Source: Lamprobacter modestohalophilus
GTDB taxonomy: Bacteria; Pseudomonadota; Gammaproteobacteria; Chromatiales; Chromatiaceae
Direction: 5' to 3'
Assembly (NCBI RefSeq): GCF_016583905.1
Contig: NZ_NRRY01000016.1
Location: forward strand, 1-64,000
Length of the DNA: 64,000 nucleotides
The notes below the pieces were generated by a model that saw only the letters and a list, made by a program, of their open reading frames with translations, ran no database searches and had not been told where the DNA came from. This document shows, piece after piece, positions 28,311 to 37,600 of the stretch; position 1 is the stretch's first letter; each line of letters opens with the position of its first letter. Both the position numbers and the translations under genes were made by a program.

Positions 28311-29168
28311 TCAGCCTCTGGTGATTGACCGCACGGCCTTCTCGGCACGGCGTTTGGCGCGAAGACCGGCGCTGATTGCTGACAACAGATAGAGCGCGCC
28401 AGCGAGCAAGATGATGGTTGGGCCAGTTGGGATATCTGGCGCATAAGACAGCGCCAAGCCGCCGGTCGTCAGCAAGGCGCCGAGCAGGGTCGCGCCCATC
28501 ATCATGCCAGCCAGTGTGCCTGTCCACTGCCCGGCGGTGGCTGCTGGAAGCGTGAGCAGTGCGATGACCAGGATCAGCCCAACCACCTGGATCATCAAGA
28601 CCACCGTCACCGCCACCAGCACCAGCAGCAGCAGATAGAACAGGTCGACGGGCACGGCGCGCAAACGGGCGAACTCTTCATCGAAGGCGACGGCAACGAA
28701 CTGCCGATAGAACAGCGCAACGCTGACGAACAAGACGAAGTCCAGCACGGCCATGAACCAGAGCTCTCGTGTCGGCACCAAGAGGATGTTGCCGAAGAGG
28801 AAGCTCATCAGATCCGTGGCATAGCCGGGCGTCTGCGAGACGAAGAGGATGCCAACCGCCATGCCGATCGCCCAGAGCGCGCCGATTGCGGTGTCTTCAC
28901 CAGTGCGCCATCGTAGACGAACCCAGCCGATCAGCAGCGCAGCGACGACCGCTGCCGCGAGCGCGCCGCTCAGCGGGTCGAAGCCGTAGAAGACTGCCGC
29001 GCCCATGCCAGCGAGCACCGAATGGGCGATGCCCCCAGCAAGAAAGGTGATGCGCTTGACGACGACAAAAGGACCGATCAGCCCGCAACCGATGCTTGCG
29101 AGCAAGCCAGCGATCAGGGCCTGTTGCAGGAAGCTATGTTCGAGCAGTGCGGTGAAAAACTCAGCCAT
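28311..29168 (-). CDS. znuB: Zinc ABC transporter membrane permease ZnuB
   Basis: The 285-residue protein has seven to eight hydrophobic helices and the ABC-3 family motifs LIGPFVVVKRITFLAGGIAH near residue 30 and ILLVPTRELWFMAVLD near 125. It forms the channel for Zn(II) delivered by ZnuA. The ATG at 29168 overlaps the end of znuC by eight bases and gives the normal N-terminus. The frame extends upstream only within znuC. Confidence 0.95.
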   Translation of the reverse strand: MAEFFTALLEHSFLQQALIAGLLASIGCGLIGPFVVVKRITFLAGGIAHSVLAGMGAAVFYGFDPLSGALAAAVVAALLIGWVRLRWRTGEDTAIGALWAIGMAVGILFVSQTPGYATDLMSFLFGNILLVPTRELWFMAVLDFVLFVSVALFYRQFVAVAFDEEFARLRAVPVDLFYLLLLVLVAVTVVLMIQVVGLILVIALLTLPAATAGQWTGTLAGMMMGATLLGALLTTGGLALSYAPDIPTGPTIILLAGALYLLSAISAGLRAKRRAEKAVRSITRG

Positions 29169-30006
29169 GCACAGGGTGCTCCTGAGGAGGATGCAGGGAG
29201 GTCTGGGGCTCTTTACTGTCTGCGGCGGCAGCAGCACTCAGGTCAGTCTGGGCATCTCCGTGATGATGATTGATCAATCGCACCCGCTCGCCATAGAGCT
29301 CATTGATCAGGTTGCCATCGATGGCCTCGGTGCGATGGCAGATGAGGGTTCGATTCAGGCAGGCCACGCGGCTGACGTAGCTCGAGATAAAACCGATGTC
29401 GTGTGAGACGACAACGATCGTGAGCTGTTTGTTCAGTTGGGCGAGCAGCTCGAAGATCTCACCCTCAAGGCGATGGTCGATGTTGGCGGTTGGCTCATCG
29501 AGGATCAGGATCTCGGGCTCGCCCACCAGCGCCCGGGCGAGCAGCACCCGCTGCAGTTGGCCACCGGACAAAGCGCCGATGGGCTGCGCCGCGAGCTCAC
29601 CGGCCTCAACCTCGATCAGCGTCTGTCGTGCGATCTCCCGGTCGCGTTGGCGCCAGGCGCCGAAGCGGCTGCTGAGCCCTCGGCCTAGCCCAAGCCGTCC
29701 CATGAGGACGACATCGAGCACCTGGATCGGGAAGTCGCGCGGGAAAGCCGGATATTGCGGCACATAGCCCAGGTGGCGCCGGGCCTGCTTGGGCGAGCGA
29801 CCGAGCACGCTGATGCGGCCCTGCTGCGGGCGCAGCAGCCCGAGCACCAGCTTTAGCAGGGTACTCTTGCCGCCTGCGTTTGGGCCGACCAAGCCGAGGA
29901 ACTCGCCGGCTTCGACGCGCAAACTGACATCCTCCAGAACCGGGATACCGCCATAGGCGAAGCTGGCCTGCTCAATCTCGATGACGGCTGTCGCGACTGT
30001 GCTCAT
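29161..30006 (-). CDS. znuC: Zinc ABC transporter ATP-binding protein ZnuC
   Basis: Walker [17 protein letters not shown] is near residue 38, the signature [15 protein letters not shown] near 145, Walker [14 protein letters not shown] near 168, and the switch His in VVVSHDIGF near 200. The 281-residue length includes a C-terminal extension with HHHGDAQ. It powers zinc import with ZnuB and ZnuA. The start overlaps the znuA stop by four bases (ATGA) and the stop overlaps znuB. Confidence 0.95.
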   Translation of the reverse strand: MSTVATAVIEIEQASFAYGGIPVLEDVSLRVEAGEFLGLVGPNAGGKSTLLKLVLGLLRPQQGRISVLGRSPKQARRHLGYVPQYPAFPRDFPIQVLDVVLMGRLGLGRGLSSRFGAWRQRDREIARQTLIEVEAGELAAQPIGALSGGQLQRVLLARALVGEPEILILDEPTANIDHRLEGEIFELLAQLNKQLTIVVVSHDIGFISSYVSRVACLNRTLICHRTEAIDGNLINELYGERVRLINHHHGDAQTDLSAAAAADSKEPQTSLHPPQEHPVHG

Positions 30007-31001
30007 TGGGCATCTGCCGACGGATCGAGATTCCCGGTCTCGGGAACCTTGGCTTCAGAGACGCTGTTCGCGTCGGCAAGGATTGCCGCAAAGCGCTGTA
30101 AGTTATCCATGTAATCGGCTGCCAGTGGCGTCACCGCCTCAACGCGTCCGTTGATGCTGCGGGCGATCTGCTGGGCCGTGCGTTGGTCGAACTCCGGTTG
30201 CACGAAGATGGCGCGAGTGCCGGTGTCCTGGGCCTGTGCAATCAGGGCCGAGAGCCGCCGTGGTCCGGGCTCCTTGCCGGCGCGTTCGATCGGGATTTGT
30301 TGCAGCTTATAGGTATCGGCGAAGTAGCCCCAGGCCGGGTGATAGACCAGGAATGTGCGGTTGCCGAGTCCGGCGAGGCGGCTTTGGATGCTCTGGTGCA
30401 GGTTTAGCAGCTCAGCGTCGAAGCGTTGTTGGTTTTCGGCGTACAGCTCGGCTCCCGCTGGGTCGAGCGCGGTCAGACGGTCGCGGATCGCAATCGCCAT
30501 CTTGCGCGCCAGCAGCGGGCTGGTCCAGATGTGTGGGTCCATCTCCATCTCCTTCGCCGCCGCCGATTCGCTGGACGCATCGGCCATTCGCTCCTGCGCG
30601 TGCTGCTGAGTGCTAACAGCATTCTGCTCATGCTCATGCGCATGATCGTGTGCTTCTTGGCTGCGCAGCCGGAGGCCGTCGCGCAGATCCAAGATGGGCA
30701 TGTCAGGATTTGCAGTTTGGATGCGTTTCATCCAGGCCGTCTCGAACGGCACGCCGACGCGGATATAGAGGTCTGCCTCAGCAAGCGCGGCAACCTGCTT
30801 CGGGCTCGGGTCGTAGGTCGCTGGGCTGTGTCCTGGTAGCACCATGACTTCAGTCGTGACTCGCTCGCCGCCGACCGCTTTGACGAAGGTCTGAATCGGA
30901 AGGACGCTGGCGAACACCCTGAGCCGCGCTGGCTCTTCGATGGACCAGGCTGGCCCGGCGGCGGCAATCAAAAGGCTGAACCACAAAGCTAGGCTGCGCA
31001 C
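30003..31001 (-). CDS. znuA: Periplasmic zinc-binding protein ZnuA
   Basis: The 332-residue protein starts at GTG (GAGGAG seven bases upstream) with a signal peptide ending near GPAWS. The cluster 9 (A-1) solute-binding fold shows VLPIQTFVKAVGGERV near residue 34 and the metal ligand in PGHSPATYDPSPKQ near 57. A His/Glu-rich loop with HDHAHEHEQN lies near 120, followed by MDPHIWTSPLLARKMA and VYHPAWGYFADTY. The loop is typical of ZnuA and captures Zn(II). It is the first gene of the minus-strand zinc run. Confidence 0.95.
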   Translation of the reverse strand: MRSLALWFSLLIAAAGPAWSIEEPARLRVFASVLPIQTFVKAVGGERVTTEVMVLPGHSPATYDPSPKQVAALAEADLYIRVGVPFETAWMKRIQTANPDMPILDLRDGLRLRSQEAHDHAHEHEQNAVSTQQHAQERMADASSESAAAKEMEMDPHIWTSPLLARKMAIAIRDRLTALDPAGAELYAENQQRFDAELLNLHQSIQSRLAGLGNRTFLVYHPAWGYFADTYKLQQIPIERAGKEPGPRRLSALIAQAQDTGTRAIFVQPEFDQRTAQQIARSINGRVEAVTPLAADYMDNLQRFAAILADANSVSEAKVPETGNLDPSADAQ

Positions 31002-31043
31002 GGCGGGCTCCTCGGCATCAAATGATATGAGCGTGCATTTTTC

Positions 31044-31062
31044 GAAACATTATAACAGTTGT
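31044..31062 (-). promoter_or_regulatory. Candidate Zur operator overlapping a TATAAT box upstream of znuA
   Basis: The minus strand reads CAACTGTTATAATGTTTC. TGTTATAAT is identical to the core of the E. coli znuC Zur box as I remember it, and the site is a partial inverted repeat around it. It contains a perfect -10 hexamer TATAAT and lies about 43 bases before the znuA start codon. Zn-loaded Zur bound there would block RNA polymerase. It may also affect the divergent porin gene. Confidence 0.7.
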
Positions 31063-31103
31063 GCGGAATCTGTCCTTCGCAACCGATCTGTGTCTGGGAG
31101 AGC

Positions 31104-31148
31104 GACCCCTTGAAGGGTGATGCCCTGAAGCGTGATCCCCTGAAGCGA
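31104..31148. repeat. 15-bp tandem repeat in the znuA-porin region
   Basis: Three units of the form GAT(C/G)CCCTGAAGCGT, with a few changes, are followed by a degenerate fourth. No function is visible; the unit resembles no operator that I know. Confidence 0.7.
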
Positions 31149-31332
31149 GATCTCCTAGGGTGTGTAGCGAAACGTTGTTGTGTTTGTGACCCGTGTCAAA
31201 ATGTTACTCGTTTTTGGTTAAAACAGGGGGTTAGCAGACGTTTTTTGATACAAATGTTGCAGTTTTGTAGTAAGTTTGTTGCTGACTGCACACACAACGA
31301 CGACCACTAATAACGAAGATGGGAGGATGACG

Positions 31333-32745
31333 ATGCTAAGACAGATTGGAATCGCGGCCATGGGGCTATCCGTTGGCCTAGGCAGTGCGGGGGCTGGAGC
31401 CTATGAGCTCAAGTTCCAAGGTAATGACTACGGCGAGCTCAAGGGGCGCATCCGCGCAATGAGTATCCTCACCGCCAAGGACAACGGCTGGGACCCCAGC
31501 AGTGGCAATGCCTATTCAGCGATGCTGAGCTACAAAAGCCCAAGCTGGAACGGCTTTAATTTCAACACGGCGGCGTATCTAAACGGCGACATCTTCGGCA
31601 GCACCGATTTTGACCCAAAGGTCGGCGAGGAGCGAACCGCACGCGGCATGTTCCTGAATGACACGGGTGCTCAGAAAGGCCAGCTCACGAATGTCAATCT
31701 CACCTTTGGCAACAAGCATCTCTATGCCTTTGGCGGCCGGGGTCAGATCGATACGCCCCTGACCACCAACACCTACAACCTGGTGCCGAACTCGTACACC
31801 GCGTTGCGCGCCGGCGCCAAGCCGATTGAGGGGCTCGACATCTCGCTCGGGCAGATCACGCAGATGTCCTTCGGGACTCGGGCAATGACCGACTGGGGCT
31901 TCATCGGCGAGGCCACGGGGACTGCGGGCGTTGCGCAGGCGCCGAATCAGTCTGGTCTCGGCCAGGCCGAGTTCTTCAATCTCGGGCAGATTGCATTGGG
32001 TCCGCGGGCCGAGAATATCAGTGGACTCACGGTGGCCAGTATCAGCTATGCGGGGCTACCGCATACCAAGCTGTCGCTGTGGAATTACTACACCCAAGAT
32101 ATCTCCAACAGCGTCTACTTCGATGTCGACGCCAAGATCCCGTTGAGCAAGATGAAGCTCGATCTGGGTGCCCAGTATCTGCGTCAGGACGATGTCGGTG
32201 ACGGCACCAAGGGTATCCAAGGCGGTCCCTCGATCCAGGCCAACTTCGGCGATGGCAACCTCGACTACAACCTATTCGGCCTCAAGGCGGGTCTGATCGG
32301 CCCGAAGAAGAAGTGGACTGCGCATGTGATGTGGAACCAGTCCGATGGAGATACCGCATTCTTCAACGCCTTCGGTGGCGATCCCGCTTACACCAGCTCG
32401 ATCTTCTCGCGCAATGCCTATCGCCAAGACGTCAATGCCTGGGGCCTGCGTGCCAGCTACGAGATCATCCCCGGTCTGCGCTTCATGGCCGCCTACTTCG
32501 ACTATGGTAAATCCGAGACCATCGGCGCCGTGCCCAATGTCACCCCGGCGGCCGTGCCAACCTCGAATGCCGACGAGCTGGATCTCGTGCTGACCTACAA
32601 GCCGAAGCAGGTCAAGGGGCTGACGATCCGGACCTTCTATGTCGCCCGGACCAGCGAATACGATGGCTTCGTCAATCCGGTGACTGGCAACAAGGCCGAT
32701 GCGACCATGAGCCATTGGCGCCTGATTGCGACCTATAGCTTCTAG
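31333..32745 (+). CDS. Outer-membrane porin of the OprD type
   Basis: From the ATG at 31333 (GGGAGG six bases upstream) the product has 470 residues. It starts with a signal peptide (MLRQIGIAAMGLSVGLGSAG, cleavage near AGAYE). The mature part has alternating short beta strands with aromatic girdles (GGRGQIDTPLTTNTYN, AYFDYGKSET) and ends in YSF, the C-terminal aromatic signal for outer-membrane assembly. It probably forms an 18-strand OprD-like channel for small solutes. Its position opposite znuA and next to a Zur-like site makes a role in zinc passage possible but unproven. Confidence 0.85.
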   Translation: MLRQIGIAAMGLSVGLGSAGAGAYELKFQGNDYGELKGRIRAMSILTAKDNGWDPSSGNAYSAMLSYKSPSWNGFNFNTAAYLNGDIFGSTDFDPKVGEERTARGMFLNDTGAQKGQLTNVNLTFGNKHLYAFGGRGQIDTPLTTNTYNLVPNSYTALRAGAKPIEGLDISLGQITQMSFGTRAMTDWGFIGEATGTAGVAQAPNQSGLGQAEFFNLGQIALGPRAENISGLTVASISYAGLPHTKLSLWNYYTQDISNSVYFDVDAKIPLSKMKLDLGAQYLRQDDVGDGTKGIQGGPSIQANFGDGNLDYNLFGLKAGLIGPKKKWTAHVMWNQSDGDTAFFNAFGGDPAYTSSIFSRNAYRQDVNAWGLRASYEIIPGLRFMAAYFDYGKSETIGAVPNVTPAAVPTSNADELDLVLTYKPKQVKGLTIRTFYVARTSEYDGFVNPVTGNKADATMSHWRLIATYSF

Positions 32746-32891
32746 AGCCCGCTGATCGCAGCGCGATGCCGACTCGGTCTCCCCGGGGGGCATCGCCGCT
32801 GCTCTGGGCGGCACCCCTCTGTTGCACTGCTCGCAGGGTTCGGCTCCCCTCTAGCGGCTTCCCCCCTTCACCATCGCCATTCGACGCCGTC

Positions 32892-34391
32892 TCAGGGCTG
32901 GCGGAGCGCCTGACGATAGCGCTCAAAGCCGTCGCGAATCGTCGCACTTGGCGGCGCGGTCGCAAGACTGATGACGACGATGGCCAGACTGGCCAAGACC
33001 ACCCCGGGCACGATCTCATAGAGTTCGAAGATCCCACCGTCGAGCTGCTTCCAGAGGACGACCACCAAGCCGCCGGTCAGCACGCCAGCGATGGCACCGT
33101 GCCAATTCATGCGCTTCCAATACAGACTGATCAGCAGCACCGGGCCGAAGGCGGCTCCGAAGCCAGCCCAGGCATAGGCAACCAGTCCAAGCACGGTGCT
33201 TTCAGGGTTGGTCGCTAGTAGCAAGGCCACCAGTGCCAGCAAGACCACGGCGGCACGTCCGACCAAGACGACCTCACCCTGAGTCGCCTGCTTGCGCAGT
33301 AACTGCCGATAGAGGTCCTCAGCCAGCGCTGATGAGGAGACCAGCAGTTGCGAGTCAGCGGTGCTCATGATCGCGGCGAGGATGGCGGCGAGCAGGATGC
33401 CAGCGATCACCGGATGGAACAAGGCGTCCACCAGGACCATGAAGATGGTCTCGGCATCGGCCAGTTGGCCACCGAGATTGCTGTCGACATAGGCCGCGCC
33501 AGCGAGCCCTACCAGCATCGCACCGATCAGGCTCAGGGTCGTCCAGCCGACCGCGATACGCCGCGCGGAGGGCACGTCGCTGGCGCTTCGAATGCCTTGG
33601 AAGCGCGCCAGAATGTGTGGCTGGCCAAAATAGCCCAGCCCCCACGCAGCCAGTGAGACGATGGCCAACAAGGTCAGCGGTTGGCCTGTGTTATCGGCCC
33701 AGAGTGTCAGCAGCTCCGGGTTCTTCTCTTGCAGCGTTATCATCATAGCGCTAACGCCACCGTCGCTCTGAATCGCGATCACCGGCACGATCAAGAGCGC
33801 GGCGGCCATCAACAGACCCTGCACGAAGTCGGTCCAAGACACAGCGAGAAAGCCGCCAAACAGGGTATACGAGACGACGAATAGCGTGCCGACGATGACC
33901 GCGATCTGATAGTCAAGCCCGAAGACGGTCTCAAACAGCTTGCCGGCCGCGACCAGGCCCGAGCTGGTATAGAACAGGAAAAATAACAGCACGAAGAAGG
34001 CCGCAACGGCCTGCAGGAGGTGTCGCCGATCGCCAAAGCGATTGGCGAAGAACTCCGGGATGGTCAGCGAATTGTTGGCCTCAAAGCTGTAGACGCGCAG
34101 TCGGCGCGCGAGTAACAGCCAGTTCATCCAGGTTCCGAGCAGGAGGCCACCCGCAAGCCAGAGTGATTCGATGCCCGAGGCAAAGGCAAAGCCGGGCAGG
34201 CCGAGCAAGAGCCATCCGCTCATGTCTGAAGCGCCGGCTGAGAGCGCCGCCGGCCAGGGGCCCAAGCTGCGGCCGCCGAGAAAATAGCCGGATGAGTCTG
34301 CGGTGCGACGATAGGCCCAGAAGCCGATCGTTAACATGAGTACGAGATAGGCGGTGAAGGTGGCAATAACGGCCGCGTTGGCGTCAAGCAT
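32892..34391 (-). CDS. putP: Sodium/proline symporter PutP
   Basis: The 499-residue protein has about thirteen membrane helices and the SSS-family signatures GGRSLGPWPAALSAGASDMS near residue 40, GTWMNWLLLARRLRVYS near 80, and AAILAAIMSTADSQLLVSSS near 335. The ATG at 34391 (MLDANAAVIATF) is the usual start; the frame is open 17 codons upstream. It imports proline with Na+ across the inner membrane. Substrate specificity is inferred from overall similarity. Confidence 0.92.
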   Translation of the reverse strand: MLDANAAVIATFTAYLVLMLTIGFWAYRRTADSSGYFLGGRSLGPWPAALSAGASDMSGWLLLGLPGFAFASGIESLWLAGGLLLGTWMNWLLLARRLRVYSFEANNSLTIPEFFANRFGDRRHLLQAVAAFFVLLFFLFYTSSGLVAAGKLFETVFGLDYQIAVIVGTLFVVSYTLFGGFLAVSWTDFVQGLLMAAALLIVPVIAIQSDGGVSAMMITLQEKNPELLTLWADNTGQPLTLLAIVSLAAWGLGYFGQPHILARFQGIRSASDVPSARRIAVGWTTLSLIGAMLVGLAGAAYVDSNLGGQLADAETIFMVLVDALFHPVIAGILLAAILAAIMSTADSQLLVSSSALAEDLYRQLLRKQATQGEVVLVGRAAVVLLALVALLLATNPESTVLGLVAYAWAGFGAAFGPVLLISLYWKRMNWHGAIAGVLTGGLVVVLWKQLDGGIFELYEIVPGVVLASLAIVVISLATAPPSATIRDGFERYRQALRQP

Positions 34392-34609
34392 AGGAGCGAT
34401 TGGTCTCTGAAGGGTGGTCGATCTGTTGTGAAAAACTAACATGCTTGCCGCTTCAGGTCTCGGTTCGTGAGCTTTAGAGGCTAAAAAGCCGTCATGGGAC
34501 CGGATGATCGGTTAGAGTTGCCTGGAATTGGCTGTTGCTCGATCCGTTGAGGACCGGTCGCTGCCAAGTGCCGAGCTCTTTAAGAGCTGCGGCTGCGCGT
34601 GGATGCTTT

Positions 34610-34635
34610 GAACAGGTCGTGTGAACAGGTCGTGT
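34610..34635. repeat. 13-bp direct repeat upstream of the large membrane protein gene
   Basis: GAACAGGTCGTGT occurs twice in tandem, in the divergent region between putP and the large gene. It may be a local duplication or part of a promoter; nothing else identifies it. Confidence 0.5.
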
Positions 34636-34687
34636 TCTGAAGTCAGCGCGAGATGAATGCTTAGTGCTGCCGTCATCCCCTTTCAGC

Positions 34688-37600
34688 ATGTCCATCGTTA
34701 CTGCCAAGGCCTTCCGTCAACAGATCATGAAACCGGCCGAGGGCCTGTTTCTATTCCACGCGCGCGCGATCGAACGCCTGATCGAAGGTCAGCTCGGCGA
34801 GCGCCTGGCGGGCATCTCGGTGCCGGATCTGCCGTATTACTTGATGCCGCGAGCCGATTTTCTGTTGGGGCTCGAGACCGAGAACGCCGAGGCACTGTCG
34901 GTCATCGAAGGCCTGCAGCTGCCAGAGCATGTGATCCTGCTGCCGAGTCCGCCGGATCAGCGTCTGGAGCAGAGCAGCTTCACTCGGCTTCGCTATGACT
35001 ACTGGGCGCGCTCGTTCGAGGCCGAGGTCGCCCGGGCCTGGCAGGCGGCGCGCGAGTGCGCAACGCATGGGTCGCGACTCGATGCGGGCGCACTCCGCGA
35101 GCTGATCGGTGACTATGCCTTCGCCGAGGTGCGTGAGGTGCTGAATCACGATGGGCTCATCTTGCCGGTATGGGATGACGATCTCGTCTGCCGCAGCTTT
35201 GTCGCCTTCGTCGTTCGCTTGCGCTACTTCGCCCCGGGCGCCCGCGGCTTCTATTTCCCTGCGATCCGGGTCTGGCCACAGGTGGATCACTGGATGTCGG
35301 CGGCCGGGCTGGATCTGCCGCGACCGCTAGTCGATGAGCGGCTGCCTAGGCTGCTGCTCAAGAGCCGCCCTGGAAGCGGTGGCAGCCTGCGCTCTGAGGC
35401 GCCTTTGCTTCCGCTTGCGCTGCCTTATGGGCAGAGCGATCCAGACCTGGCGGTCGCGGCGGAGTCGACCCAAGACGCGATTGCGCCGACGCAAGGTTCG
35501 CCACTGGATGCTGTCGATCAGGCTGATGTGGCGGCTGAGCCGCCTGCATTCCGCCGCGGCCCGGTAGAGGCCCCGCGGTGCGCCGGTGAGGTTGACCGGT
35601 TGCTCGAGCAACGGCTGCTGGATGCCTTCGCGCGAGGTACACAGCTGGATCTGCAGCCAGACTGGGTCGAGCGCTTTGGCGATCAGCTAGGGATCTGGCG
35701 CACGCGGTTGCTCGGTGCACTGCGCTGGGTGCCTCCGGTGTTGCCGTGGCGTTTGTTCCGGCGCAAGCGTCTGGTCACGGATGTCCGCCGCTCGGACCAG
35801 GCTGTCCTGCGCGGCGGCATTGCCTTGTTCGAGCAGGCCGTGGCTGCCGCGGTTCGTGCCCAGCGCGGTGGCTATCTTGCCCTGGCACTGCGCCGGTTAG
35901 CGGCGTCGAGGCGGTTGGCGCTGCGCTTAGTCCCCGAGGTTGGCGAGCTGCCGGCGGCGCTTGGGCAGGCCATCGCCAAGCGCGAGGCCTTGGTGGAGTC
36001 GCTCTTGGCCGATGGCTTGGCCGAGCGCTGGGCGGTGGCGAACAGCGTTCGCGCAGAGCTTTGCGCGCTGGTGCATCGGCTTGCCGACGATGATCGGGCG
36101 CGCTTCGGCTCACCGGCCGCGCAGGGCCTGCTCGGCTGCCTCGAGCAGCTCATGCTCCAAGGCCCAACCGACTACTATCGGCTCCGGCTCGGGCGTTGGC
36201 TGATGCAGCTCGGCCGTGCGCCGATTCGGGAGCAGTTGCCGTTTCAGCCCCTGCTCAAGGCCTTGCGCGTGCTCGAGGTCAGCCGCGCTCGGCTCGAAGA
36301 GCTGCCCTGGCCGATGGCTGAGCTGGAGCGCTTCTCGAGTCTGTTACGCAGGCTCAACCGGTTGATCACGGATCGGCTCGATACCGAGCTCATGCCGCGC
36401 ATCGAGCAAGCGATGCAAGAGGCCGATTTCGTTCCGCGCAATCACCGCGAGATCGTGGCCGCGCAAAAGATGAAGTTGGAACTGCTCGATGTGATCAAGC
36501 ATCGCCGGCATCTCAAGTTCACCGATGCGCGCGATATCGTCGCGCGTAATATTCTGCGCCTCCCTGACCCGACCTGGAGCGAGTTCTTCCGCGGTGATCG
36601 GCTGCGGCGCCTCGACCGGACCGCAGAGCGCGCCCTGCCTGGCGTCTACCGCCCCGGCGAACTCTATATCAAGGGTTTGCAGCAGCTTGGAGCGCCGCTG
36701 TTCGGCACGCCGATGGGTCGCGACATCTTGCGTTACCTGTTGCTGCCGTTTGGTGGCTCCTTTTTGGTGCTCAAGAGTCTGGACCTGCTGATTGCACTCA
36801 TCCCCTTCGTGGACAAGAGCTTTCATTTCACCGAGATCACCTCGGTCGTGCTCAGTGGATGCCTGATCAATCTGTTCGCCTATACCGGGATTGGCCGCCA
36901 CATTGCTCAATCGGTCAGCCTTGGTGGCTGGCGCATCCTGCGTTTCCTGGTCTGGGATGGACCGCGTGGTCTGTTGCATTGGTGGCCCATCGCCGGGCTC
37001 TTGAGCACGGCGATGATGCGCGGGCTCGGCCGTAACCTGATCCAGCCGTTGTTGATCGGTGCGTTGCCATTAGCGCCGATCATCGCGCTGGCGGTGCTGG
37101 TAGACGAGGTGCCGATCGAGCCCGGCCTTTGGCTGCTCGGACTCGCCTTTGCGCTCGGCACCTTGGCGCGCAATACGCCAGCTGGCCGTCGTTTCCTTGA
37201 CAACCTGAGTACGCGCATCGGGGTTTACCTGCAGCGGCTCAATCAGGCCCTGTTTATTGGGCTGATCCAGCAGCTATTGTTCTTCTTCAAGGAGGTGACG
37301 CGCCGCTTTTCGCAGCTGTTACATCGCGTCGATGAGGGCCTGACCCACCATCTGAGCGAGCGTTGGAGCAGCCTGGCGTTGAAGGCACTCTTGGCCCCGA
37401 TCTGGCGCTTTTCAGAATCCCTGATCCAGTTCTATGTCACCGTGCTGGTGGAGCCGCAGGTCAACCCGGTCAAGCACTTCCCGATCGTGACCATCGGACA
37501 CAAGCTCCTGTTGCCCTTCCTGCCGGCGATTACCGCGGCGTTTGTCGAGATCACGCAGTCGGTCTTGCCCAAGGTCGTCGCCTATCCGTTTGTGACGCTC

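Larger units (their letters stand above)
31002..31332. other. Divergent regulatory region between znuA and the porin gene
   Basis: The 331 bases hold no convincing gene. They contain the Zur-box-like site, a 15-bp tandem repeat (31104-31148) and a markedly AT-rich stretch from about 31195 to 31290 next to the porin start. That stretch probably carries the porin promoter. Confidence 0.6.

Noticed and set aside
31059-31310. 83-residue frame crossing the 15-bp repeat upstream of the porin
   Set aside because: Cysteine-rich but without a plausible start; it lies across the regulatory region and its repeats are best explained as DNA repeats.
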